From Ceratobasidium sp. AG-K (Eukaryota; Basidiomycota; Agaricomycetes; Cantharellales; Ceratobasidiaceae), in the NCBI GenBank assembly GCA_037039685.1, contig JAWNGF010000010.1:1550001-1614000 (forward strand): 64,000 nt of DNA, written 5' to 3'. Of this stretch, positions 32,556 to 42,772 are shown piece after piece. The notes below the pieces were generated by a model. It was not told the origin of the DNA. It saw nothing but the letters and a program-made list of their open reading frames with translations, and did no database searches. A program made the position numbers and the translations under genes. Every line of letters starts with the position of its first letter. The stretch's first letter is position 1.

Positions 32556-33011
32556 TGTTGTGAGCTAGCTCACTCCATCGGACTCGCCTGTTGTCTTGCC
32601 CGCCTGTTCTCTTCTTGTGTGTTTGTGTTCCGTTTCTGTTTGCCGCGTTGCCACCTTCTTGTGGTTATTCTGTTACATTGTGTAACGCGGCTGTGCTTTG
32701 TACGAGTCATGTCTGTTCATACAGCATGACTCACACGGACACTCCTGACTGGTTGACTGCGTTGACTCATGTGGCTGCGCCTTGTATGACTCGGCCTCTT
32801 TGAGAATATATATAGAGGACCAACAAGCCTGGCAACCCCAGCTTGTTTTGTCTCGTCAAAACATCCCTTTGAGTGACACTTAGAACCACCCCTACCCTCC
32901 AGAGCCTACAGACACTTAAGTGTGTTGCAGTTCAAGAGGTCACTTAGGTCTTAGTGCCGTCCACTCTCCACCGCGGCTTGTCTCTTAGCCACCAAGAAGA
33001 AGCTTACGACA
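32556..33011 (+). repeat. Gypsy LTR e (3' LTR of element C)
   Basis: 456 bases, TGTTGTGAGCTAGCTC ... CTTACGACA. U3 pairs with LTR c, U5 with LTR b. The following ttcag (33012-33016) is the complement of the ctgaa beside LTR c at 24379-24383. Confidence 0.85.
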
Positions 33012-34879
33012 TTCAGGCACCGGTTGGTTGCTATCCTTGCTTTGTAAACTTCGTCGGGCAGCCGTTTTGTAGAGGATTGTCCGCTGGCGGTTGCTTGAGG
33101 TGTCTTTTTTCCTGTAGAGGTCTTGATTTGTTGCAGTTTTTGGTCAATAGAGATTGCGATAGAGATCCACCAGTCCAGTGACAGCTCCCGCTCCGTTCCG
33201 TCCTTGTTAATTAGGGTCAATTCGAATCGAGCTAGTTTGGTTTTTACTTCCGGCTTCAGTCCTTCCTTGAATTGGTTGATTAGTGCTTCCTGTCCCCAGT
33301 TGACGTCGACCAATAAGTAACGGAATTCAGAAGCATAGTTTGCTACCGAATTGTTCTGCCTGCATTTCCTGATATCAATTTCGGCCTTTGCCTTTTTGTT
33401 GGGGTCGCTAAATTGTTCCATGAAGTGGGTCTTGAAGTTTTCCCATGAGGCTAGGCTTTCAATATTTTCTCCTTGGTTTAGTGATCAAAGCAGTACTTGT
33501 GCCCAATGGGTGGCCGCTTTGTTTTCTGATTTGAAGTTGGCAAGTGCTTCGCGGATACGTTCTTCGTGTGAGTTATATTGATTGCCTAGTTGGACGAAAT
33601 AACTCTCCATTTGAGTGATGAACATTTCAGCGCCTTCTCCCTTTTTTCCGTTGAAGGAATTGGGGCGTGTAACTTTAGGGCGAAGCGTTCTTCCGCTGGC
33701 GTTGGTTAATCGTTGGAGCCTTTGTTCTAGGTCCTCGATCCTGGTTGACTCTGCTTCTGGATGTGGTGGGGAATTTGATCGTCTAGAAGGATGCTCAGTA
33801 TGTAGCGAAGCTTTGTCCATTTCTTCTCGAAGGTTGTTGATGGTTTCTTGAATTGTTGTGATTTTTGTAGCAGTAGCGTTTCCCTCTTGTCGTAGGTTTT
33901 CTAGCCCCTGAGTTACTGCTTCGTTCCGTTCAAATTGCCCTTGCCTAGTGGTATTGAGTTCCTCGCGGATATTGTTTACCAGCCCTTGTGTGTTTGTGAC
34001 CTCATTTCGTAGTCTGGTTACATCTTGCCCTACTAGGAAGGTATTATGTTTGCTATTCCTCGAGGCATTGAGGATGTCCGTGAGTGTTCCTTGTAGGGTG
34101 TTGATGGAATCGTTGAAGATTTGTTGGTTATTTGCTAAGACCTGAGTGGATTGTTCTAAACCGTTGAGTCTTCTATTGATAGTTATCCTCATGCCGTCAA
34201 TAATCCTTAAGAGCGCGTTGTGTCTTCCAAGGTGAAGATCGTCAAGGTCGTCCAAGTTTTTAATCATGGTTCTACTGCTGGAGCTAGAACTTGAGCTGGG
34301 AATTCTAGGGATGTCTTGTTCTCCCGTTGCTGTTGGTTGCTGGGAATACCCTTGTGGTACATATGGCAGTGCAGGGTTGACTGGTGTCACGGCTTGAGAG
34401 CCTATTTGGATTGGCCCGACATTGGTTATGGTTCCTGTGATCTGTGGGACTTGAGTGGCGTGGGAAATGTGTGGTGTGGGAGGTGGTCTGATAGGAACAA
34501 GGGATACGCCTCCATGAGCTTTGGGTTGGGGGGAAAAAAACTGTCTTCTGGATCCCAAAGACCATAGTGGGCGCGAGGGTCCTGGGCTTGCATTTGAAAT
34601 TGGGATTTGGATTGCAACTGGTGTGGGGTCCTCAGTCATATCCCCTGGTTCCCTAGCAACCATGGTAGGTTCTTCCTGAACGACTGAGATATTCTCAGTG
34701 TTGAATGTCCCTGGCATAGAAGCCTGGCTCTGTGGTCGAGACCTTGCTGGTCCTCCCGCCCGTGCTTGTGCAATATCTTGTTTGTTGAGGGAACTTGTAG
34801 GTCTCGAAACTCTACTTGGTCCTCTTCTTATTGATAATGGTGTTGCGAGGCGTGACCCTGTGTCCTCTTGAATGGACAT
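33012..34879 (-). pseudogene. Element A gag, 5' part
   Basis: Starts MSIQEDTGSR at 34879 and runs through the Pro-rich N-terminus, coiled region and gag core (NSFNGKKGEGAEMF). It ends in the zinc knuckle at RCLK, where the inner block was inserted. A TGA at 33485-33487 (V-L-L/S-L-N) stands where B and C have Arg (CGA). The protein is clearly diverged from B and C gag, so A is an older or different subfamily member. The rest of its knuckle is at 24379 on the plus strand. Confidence 0.85.
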
Positions 34880-34901
34880 GTTTGTTAAGCTTGTTTTGTA
34901 A

Positions 34902-35358
34902 TGTCGTAAGCTTCTTCTTGGTGGCTCTGAGACACGCCGCAATGGAGAGTGGACGGCACTAAGACCTAAGTGACCTCTTGAACCGCAACACACTTAAGCG
35001 TCTGTAGGCTCTTGAGGGTAGGGGTGGTTCTAAGTGTCACTCAAAGGGAATGTTTTGACGAGACAAAACAAGCTGGGGTTGCCAGGCTTGTTGGTCCTCT
35101 ATATATATATGCAAAATGGCCAAGTCATACAGAGCGTAGCCACCTGAGTCACAACAGTCTACCAATCAGGAGTGTCCATGTGAGTCATGCTGTATGAACA
35201 GACATGACTCGTACAAAGCACAGCCGCGTTACACAATGTAACAGAATAACCACAAGAAGGTGGCAATGCGGCAAACGGAAACGGGGAACGTAACACAAGA
35301 GGGAAGACAGGCGGGCGCGACAACGGGCGAGTCCGATGGAGTGAGCTAGCTCACGACA
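34902..35358 (-). repeat. Gypsy LTR f (5' LTR of element A)
   Basis: 457 bases. It pairs with LTR a by shared variants. The flanking gaagg at 35359-35363 matches 13698-13702. Confidence 0.88.
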
Positions 35359-35363
35359 GAAGG

Positions 35364-38300
35364 ACAATGGATCCAACTATGATTTGTGGAAGTTCTGCCA
35401 AATGATGGTCCTACAAATTCAAGGACTGCTCAGGATTGCATATGGCACTGAAGTACTGCCTGAACCGCTCACCAAGACCAATAAGAAAGACTCTGCAAAA
35501 GTGTCGGAAAATAAGTCAGTGATCAAAAAATGGCAAAAACAAGACAACGACGCATTTGCTCAGATTACCTTGAATATGGAAGATGGGGCAATGGCTGACG
35601 TGATTGAGACAACATCAGCACATGAGGCATGGACAAAAATTATTGAGCGCTGGGAAGGAAAAGGGATGCAATCTCTATCCTTTTACTATCAGCAATTCAT
35701 GAACGCAAAAATTGAGGAAGACGAGGACTTATCTATTGCATTTAACAAGATCTGATTGACCGCGTCCAAAATGAAAACCCTTGGAGAAAACGTTACCAAC
35801 CTTATGCTTGCGCAAGTCTTCATGAATGCGCTCCCCCCGTCCTATGCGATTGTCAGCACAGTCATCCAGATGTCCAGCCAGAACAGTTACATTACGCCTG
35901 ACACCATTGTCAAAGCGGCATTAGCTGAAGAGGAGTGACGGAAGAAAGGAGGCGGACTTACAGTGATGTATGCTCAAGCCTCAAAGCCCAAATCCCAGAA
36001 GCCAAGCGACCCAAAAGGCAAGAAGAAGGTGAAGGGTCCCCTATGCAATAATTGTGCCAAGCCCGGGCACACAAAAAAAGAATGCTGAGCTAAAGGAGGC
36101 AGAGCAGAAGGGACTGGACCACACCAAAAGCGACGAGCCGCTAAGTCAACCAAATCAAAACCAAGCAAATTGAGTTCCGTACCTAAAACCAAGTTGGCCA
36201 AAGTGGCTCTGACGCCTGCTGAACCTGAGGACATGCCATTGATATATGTGATGCCGGCTGTGGACAATCCATCAGCCAGAGACACATGGCTGCTTGACTC
36301 TGGCACGTCAAAACATATGACTCGAAATTGAGCATGGTTTTCTACTTACCAGCCATTGGTACCACCAATTCCAGTTTGAGTGGGCAACAGAAACCTGACA
36401 AATGCGACCGGAATTGGCTGAGTGATGCTTACACTACGCAACGGAGCCCATAAGGAGACCAATATGGCAATTGAGAGTGTGCTGCACGTACCTGGACTGC
36501 ACACCAGTCTTATGTTGGTCAAACAGCTTGCCAAACGCGGCACCTTTGTTATTTTTGGCAACAACAATGCAAGGCTGCTTGAGAATAAGGGCCATGGACC
36601 CGAGATTGGCTACACATGCAAGTTAGGAGTCCAACTATACCAACTAAATGCATGCGTTAAACATGCAGAACCTACCACCTACATTGCTACAATCAAACCA
36701 AAAAGCCTAAACAACGAGGACGACCTAGAAGCAAGCAAATTCATTGCATATATGGCCAGTCACATTGCTCAAGCTGATTTACATACCTGGCACTGTTGTC
36801 TAGGACACATAAACTACAAATACGTCCTGGATATGGTCAAAAAGGGCGCCGTTCAAGGAATGGATATTGTAGGCAGTCGCTTACCTCCAAAATTGACATG
36901 CAAGCCGTGTCTTAAAGGCAAACAAACTTGCGCCCCGTTTCTGACATCAACTAATCAAGTGTCTGACATACTTGAGCTGCTCCATAGCAACCTACACAGC
37001 CCGACACCCGTTCAGGCAATTCAAGGCTATCAGTACTTTGCTGTCACAATCAACAATAAGTCCCGCAAGATATTTGTTCACTTACTTAAGCACAAGAACA
37101 AGTATGCAAAGCACTTCCAAGAGCTAAAAGTGTCAGTGGAGAATCAAACAGGCAAGCGAATCAAACACTTACGGACCAACGGCGGAGGCAAATACGCATC
37201 AAACGCCTTTGAAACCTTGCTGAAATTGCAAGGGATCAAGCACCAGAAGACCGAGGCAGACTCCTCAGCAAGCAATGGCGTTGCAGAGCAAGTGATTTGC
37301 ACATTAAACAACAGTCAGCAAGCAATGCCAGCGGACACAGACTTACCCGACAAATACTGGGGGCTTGCAATCATCCACGCCACATACATCTGGAATGTAA
37401 TGCCAAAACGGGCACTTAACGGTAAAACCCCGGACGAGATTTTTACAGGCAAATTACCCAACGTATCCTGGCTCCAAACCTTTGGATGCAAGGCATGGGC
37501 TTGAGTACCCAATGGTCAATGCACAAAGCTGCAGGCACATTTGCTTGAATGCACTTACCTCAGATTTGCTCCAGGTTGCAAGGTGCACATACTCATCCAG
37601 CGCCCAATTGGTCGCGTAATCACGTCACGTGACATTGTATTCAATGAAGGAGGCGAGACCCAACAGCAAGTAGTAATCAAGGACTTCAAGGACAAGTTCC
37701 CTGAGAAAGTGGGCAACCAGGAGCACCCCAAGCTGTTGCCTGAGACCGCTGCCAAGCCAGAGCCAGAAAGCCACAAGTCAGAGTGCCAGCAAGAGTCCAA
37801 GTCCGAGTCCAAGCCAGAAGAGCCCAAGTCTGAGTCCAATATTGAGCTGCAAATTGAGCCAGAGCCAGTTGATCCAGAGCCGCCAGTTGTTCAGCCCGAA
37901 CCTCCACGTCAATCAGGTCAAGTTACAAGACCGCCAGTACAATACGGAGCTCAAGTGGGCGCGCAGAACAAAACTGCCATGCAAGCCAATAAGCCAATGA
38001 CCGAGAGCGCTCTAAATGCGTTAATTGAGCATCCACCCAACACATACGCAGAAGCAATGGCAAGGCCAGACGCCAATCTATGGCTCAAAGCTATGATTGA
38101 AGAAATTAAATCAATCACCAAGCATAAAGTTTGGAAACCAGCCGATAGACCAACTCACAAGCGGGTCATCAAATGTTGATGGGTGTACGCATACAAGCGC
38201 AATGTCGATGGCGAAATTCTCAAGTACAAAGCTTGACTTGTCACCAAAGGGTTTCTCCAAGCCCCAGGTGTCAATTATGTCAAAATATTGTTGCCTGTTG

Positions 38301-39559
38301 CCACATTGGACGCATATAGGGTGCTTTTCAGCATTGTTGCAAGCAAAGACCTTGAATTACTTCAGCTCAACATCAAGACCGCATTCCTGCATGGCGTCGT
38401 CAAGGAGGAGCTCTACATGGAGCAACCCGAGGGCTTTGCCAAAGGCAATCATGTCTGGCAACTTGTCAAAGCGTTATACAGTCTGAAACAAGCCGCCCGA
38501 GCGTTTTACCTTCGACTCAAAGAGGTTCTTGAGGCAATCGGATTCACAAGGACCAAAAGCAATCATGCCGTGTTCATTCAACGCAATGGCAATAAGTTGG
38601 CGATAATTTTAGCTCATGTGGATGACATGCTCCTAGCTGGCAAACCTCTTTCATTTCTGGAGGAAATTAAATCGAAAATGCGCGAATCTTTTGATATTGC
38701 TGATCTAGGCAAGGCACGCATGTTTGTAGGGGTCGAAATCGAGCGAAATCGCGAGGCCGGTTCACTCAAGATTTGTCAAAAGCAATATATTAGCAATATA
38801 CTAGCTCGATTCAGCATGACCAAGGCCAAACCATGGGACACACCAATGGCAGAGTTGCCAAACCTGCCCAAACTTGATACTCCGACTGTTGATCAAACGC
38901 TTTATCAGCGTGGAATTGGATTGCTTATGTATGCAATGATTTTGACCCGTCCCGACATTGCTTTTGCAACCGGATTGCTTGCCCAACACACTGCTAATCC
39001 TGGCGACAAGCATTGGTCAGCATTCAAGCGGGTTTTACAATACCTACAAGGCACAAAGGCACTCGGGATTGTGTTTGAACGATCCAAATCGTCAGACCCA
39101 ATTGGGTATGTTGATTCCGACTACACTGGCAATCCTAATACAAGTCAATCAACTACCGGTTGGATCTTCCAACAAGCTGGAGGGAGCGTTGCTTGGTCAT
39201 CACGTAAGCAGCCGACAATTTCCTTATCAAGTACCAAAGCCAAATACGTTGCCGCTGCGAGCGCTGCCTGCCAATTAATTTGGCTTTGTCAATTCCTTGA
39301 CAAACTCAGATTTTTATCGAAAGGTCTGACAACCTTACTTACCAACAATCAATTGAGTATTGCATTAGCCAAGAACCCGGTCAATCATCAAAATACAAAA
39401 CACATTTGAGTAAAGCATCATTTTATTCGAGAAGTAGTCACACTTTGCAAAGTCAACCTTCAATTTATTCCGACCAACCAACAGGTTGCTGATGCGCTTA
39501 CCAAACCACTCAGACGTGTCAAATTCCCCGGTTTCGTGACTGGGATGGGAATGTTTTAA
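35364..39559 (+). pseudogene. Copia gag-pol, one frame with ten TGA codons
   Basis: A single reading frame continues from the gag start at 13645 to a TAA at 39557-39559, with no frameshift that I can see. Order: UBN2-type gag (SNYDLWKF, LKD, FYYQQFMNAK), CCHC knuckle CNNCAKPGHTKKEC (about 36046-36087), protease (DTWLLDSGTSKHMT), GAG-pre-integrase (CLGHINYKYV, CKPCLKGK), integrase core, RT (AHVDDMLLAG) and RNase H (YVDSDYTGNP). TGA stops lie at 35753, 35936, 36086, 36329, 36377, 36419, 37502, 38177, 38234 and 39407. Each can be a CGA arginine codon after C-to-T. Integrase catalytic Asp residues read as Asn (LLHSNL, LRTNGGG). The element is inactive. Confidence 0.92.
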
Positions 39560-39582
39560 ATCTTTTCATTTTTCGTCTAATC

Positions 39583-39593
39583 CTGAGTGGGCG
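39583..39593 (+). other. Copia polypurine tract
   Basis: ctgagtgggcg immediately precedes the 3' LTR, the same form (GAGTGGG before TGTTG) seen in many copia elements. Confidence 0.55.
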
Positions 39594-39862
39594 TGTTGAA
39601 TATATACAGTCTTATACGTAGATATATGCGCATCACGTGATTGTGTCCACATGGACGCACGCTTTGCGGAAGTTTTACCCTCAGTTCTCTACTCTCAAGT
39701 AGCACGAGCTGAGGTATAGTTTAGTTTTTACTTTTCTTTTCTATCGCTTATATTTCCTGTAGATACAAAACTATCTAGGTATATATATGCGAGTTCTCTA
39801 CTCTCAAGTAGCACGAGCTGAGATACAAAACTATCTAGCTCGGCACTGCGCTAATCGCAAGA
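39594..39862 (+). repeat. Copia 3' LTR
   Basis: 269 bases, same length as the 5' LTR, with four differences, all CpG against TpG/CpA. Followed by ctggc (39863-39867), the target duplication. Confidence 0.88.
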
Positions 39863-39867
39863 CTGGC

Positions 39868-40290
39868 GATAGACTCGGATTGATCGTACTACCACCCTCG
39901 TAATCAGTGTTGACCCAGCTTCTCTTGCCGACAGACTCACACAGAGGGGAAATTCAGACCGCTGAACCGATTGAGCAAGCTGCCCAGCAGTGTATCCTGG
40001 ATTGTTCCTGTCGCTGATAATCGCCTGGTCGAGGTACTGCTCAGGGGGGTTATTGTCAAAAAAGCTTTAGATGCTAGTTGCGCACGGGACCGCTTACCTT
40101 ATTGGTGCTGTAGTTAACGTCCATAATTTGGGCGTAGGAGCCCCACCCTCGGCTAGGACGTTGCTGAAAAACGCCAATGGAGTTTTGGTCTTCACAAGGG
40201 CTAGCATTGAGAAATGGTTAGCTAGAGTATCAGTGCCCGGCACCCCGGTACTGACAGTCAGTGCAGCAAGTGTAAGTGTATTACATGTGA
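39868..40290 (-). pseudogene. 5' exons of the split chitin-binding gene
   Basis: Minus-strand exons read RGWGSYAQIMDVNYSTNK, then after a short intron AFFDNNPPEQYLDQAIISD and NPGYTAGQLAQS, then SVGKRSWVNTDYEG. The last exon ends near 39893 at a donor gtagta. Joining this donor to the acceptor at 13266 across the copia element gives a 59-base native intron and keeps the frame into the CBM5/12 exons. A frame change between LAQS and SVGK is not explained: a very short intron or a small deletion is possible. The start codon and signal peptide were not located. I do not recognise the catalytic or other domain formed by these exons. Confidence 0.45.
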
Positions 40291-41309
40291 ACTAGCTACC
40301 TCCCAAAAAATTGTGTATAACTCACGACAGTTACGGATCATTGTGTTCACGCTGGAGGAGATTCATTTCTGTTGGTATACCGAGGCCAAGGCGCTGACTG
40401 GGGCATGCTAAAACTCCGTCACCACGTCATCCCACAGCGAGAGATACCAACCAATCGGAGCTATGTCCTGACCTTCGAGTACTTGATATAGTGATCTACC
40501 GTGCTTTGATTGCTCGTCACGAACCGTGATCAATTATGACGCATATATTGATCAACGTTTGTAAATCAGATGATTTCCCACTACCTTTCTACTAAAATAA
40601 CCGAGTGGCTAGGTAATACAATCAAACGATTCATGCCGACGATCCTTCATTACAGCTGAATCCGATCTGAAACGCCTTTGGTATGATCATACCTGGTAGT
40701 GGTTGAAATGCTAATATTTTAGTGAAACGTATTACGCTGATACCCTTCCTTACTTGAACTACCCTCCCCCCTCATTGAACTATCTTATTAACGACCCTCT
40801 CAATAGATTTACTGTTTCAGCTTTTAGCCTCTCACAGACTACGTCTGCATCCTGGAACTAACAGACACCAGCGCACGTTGCTTAATCTATCGTTTAACTT
40901 CTATCGTCATCGGAAGAGCAGGCGGTGAGATCCTAAATTTATAGAGGACCAGTCACCAAACTTAGCGAGACGCAGGGGACGCAACACGCGGAACCCCCTT
41001 ACCAGTGTGAAGATTGTGTTATTGTAGCATTTTCACTCCGGCAAACAATCAACAATAGGCGCTTGTGCCCCCTCTGCTGGATACGAAGGGGCGCCAAGAT
41101 GCTAAAGGCTAACGAAGAAAAGTCTCATATCAAGAACATTCGGTAGATACATCATCCGCCAACATCTCAGCCACATCTTTAAGCCCCCGTGTATACACAG
41201 CCAGAGTTTAACGTATTGCAGCACCCAGTAAACCAGTAGAAACCACGCCAATATTGTACATAAATCCACAGATCCATCCATGCTGTCAGGTGTTCATCGT
41301 CTATTTAAT
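40291..41309. other. Intergenic, about 1 kb
   Basis: May contain the 5' end and promoter of the split gene. No other coding or structural feature recognised. Confidence 0.35.
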
Positions 41310-42772
41310 TTAATACTTTAGAAGGGGCAACTTGTCGCACGAGGAACCCTCGTACCAAGATGACCTATACGGAAGCTCCATTTGCTCCTGGTTAGCAGCT
41401 GGCTCTCGCTGTTCTGGCCACCTGCGTAGCCATTTGGACTCGCTTGCCGTTGCTCGGAGCTATCAAACACTTCAGTTTCTCTCGATCATAGTCCGTTTGT
41501 AACACTTACGTAAAGTTCGATTCCAAGAACATGGAGGATCATAGCTACCCACAACGCCATGCCAAAGCTCGCGCGAGTCGCAGACGCTGATCCGAGGCCA
41601 TCTTCTCTTCGTGAAGCATGTACTGGCACCTGAGTCCCGTTGGGGTCTGCGAGTGCGCCTGGGGTCGCGCACTGAGGAAAAGCTTGGGCAAGTGTCTCAG
41701 TGGCGTTTAGCACGTATGCTACTTCTCCGCATTTCCATAACTGCACGCATGTTAAACTCCGTCTCGATACTGTTACAGGAAAAATACTCACCGAGTAATA
41801 ACCATTCAGGGAAGTGACAATATAAGAGGAAATCAATGCGGTGAGGCGAGTAGTAAGGAGTGTTCCGTTGTAGAACCAGGCGCCTGACAGGGGTGAAATT
41901 AGTTCTCGTCCAGCATATTGCAAGTCGTTCCAACTTACGAAGCATCCATTCACGGTGCTTGTCGTAAGCACGATTTCGGGCTTCAAGTATCCCCATTACA
42001 CCGGCGTAAGCAGTCATAGACCCAATGATATAGACTCCCGCTTGGAAATTGAGCTCTCCTCCCTGTGCTCGCCTTCCTAGAAGCGATCCAGACGCCATGC
42101 TCACTAGCAGCAGTAACGAGACGATATAGCCCAGGATACTATGGAACCGCGGCCAGCGCTAAAAGTTGTTTGGTAATTAGTTAAGATCAGAATACGAGAG
42201 TGCTTACTTGGAATGTGATCGGCAAGAAACAAAACACCGAGAAGAAGCTTGAAACTGGGCGGGCGAATAGGGCGTGGGTCAGAAATTCACTCTAGGCAAA
42301 ATGACCATGCGTACTCGTGGCCGTAATTACGTGAACCATTACGCTGCCTTTCCATGGGGCCTGCTCATACCAGTAGCCCTCACCTATGTGTCAGTGGGTA
42401 AATAACAATGTAACCTCAAGGTTAATGATACAACGCACCAGGAGTTGTCATCTTGAGCAACTGTGGAAAGCTCATCATTGGGGCCCTTGCCAGGCAAAAT
42501 GCGATCATAGCGGCGCTGAAAACTCCCCCTGCCGATCGAAGATCAGTTAGCGCCTAGGATCATAACGACGAGAGACCATACATACACAATACAACCGTCG
42601 ACTGCCTATCATACCCAAAAAGCCACCACTTTGATCGACTCCGAGTTGGTTGTGCATAGGTGAAGTCGTGTGTGGGCAGAGGATCCGCCTTCTCGTCTCG
42701 TCTCGTCAAGTGTTGATGGGAGTCTTGTGGAGTGTAAACCAAAGAAATTTCCCCGCGTGCATTGTGGGCCAT
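41310..42772 (-). CDS. DUF2306-like multi-pass membrane protein (copy B)
   Basis: Paralogue of the gene at 9833-11425 with the same exon order. It starts at 42772 (MAHNARGEISLVYTPQDS), with a shorter hydrophilic N-terminus ending SKWWLFGYDR. Hydrophobic exons follow (CLARAPMMSFPQLLKMTTPG, SMASGSLLGRRAQGGELNFQ, GSMTAYAGVMGILEAR), then the signature KHREWMLRKLE, QCATPGALADPNG and SFGMALWVAMILHVLGIELY. A last intron joins into LRATASESKW... ending LPLLKY with TAA at 41310-41312. Copy A has LRATARESK at the same place, which supports this 3' exon even though it is too short to stand out alone. Role unknown. Confidence 0.65.

Larger units (their letters stand above)
25787..33011 (+). mobile_element. 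Ty3/gypsy chromovirus element C
   Basis: Full-length plus-strand copy, 7.2 kb: LTR d, self-priming site, gag, pol, ORF3, polypurine tract, LTR e. Its outer flanks are gtcca (left) and ttcag (right), which do not match each other, and its LTRs differ in U3, so like B it is a recombinant. Pol is a single uninterrupted frame of 1304 codons and ORF3 is intact. Only the TGA in gag (27783) blocks it as read here. It is the best-preserved copy in the window. Confidence 0.9.
13703..35358 (-). mobile_element. Ty3/gypsy chromovirus element A (outer copy), split in three pieces
   Basis: Outer gypsy copy in the copia gag, flanked by the target duplication gaagg (13698-13702 and 35359-35363). LTR a (13703-14159) and LTR f (34902-35358) are 457 bases each and share a variant that the inner copies lack (ctctgagacacgccgc and gcaaaatggccaagtcat). 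Its body is in three pieces: the pol 3' part at 14160-17154 (minus), a middle piece from zinc knuckle to RT at 24379-25786 lying on the plus strand, and gag at 33012-34901 (minus). Elements B and C fill the gaps. TGA codons in gag (33485) and RNase H (16705) show it is inactive. Confidence 0.88.
13300..39862 (+). mobile_element. Ty1/copia LTR retrotransposon, interrupted by gypsy elements
   Basis: Bounded by 269-base LTRs (13300-13568 and 39594-39862) and a 5-base duplication ctggc. Copia-specific sequence is 13300-13702 plus 35364-39862, about 4.9 kb; everything between is inserted gypsy DNA with its own duplication, gaagg. Gag-pol forms one frame in the copia order: UBN2-type gag, CCHC knuckle, protease, integrase, reverse transcriptase, RNase H. 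The two LTRs differ at four positions, all of the kind CpG versus TpG or CpA, so the insertion is fairly recent but methylation-decayed. It is dead: ten in-frame TGA codons and altered catalytic residues. Confidence 0.92.

Noticed and set aside
35364..39559. TGA read as a sense codon in the copia polyprotein
   Set aside because: Other genes here use TGA as normal stop (for example 44701 and 47402), and catalytic residues are lost too, so mutational decay explains it better.
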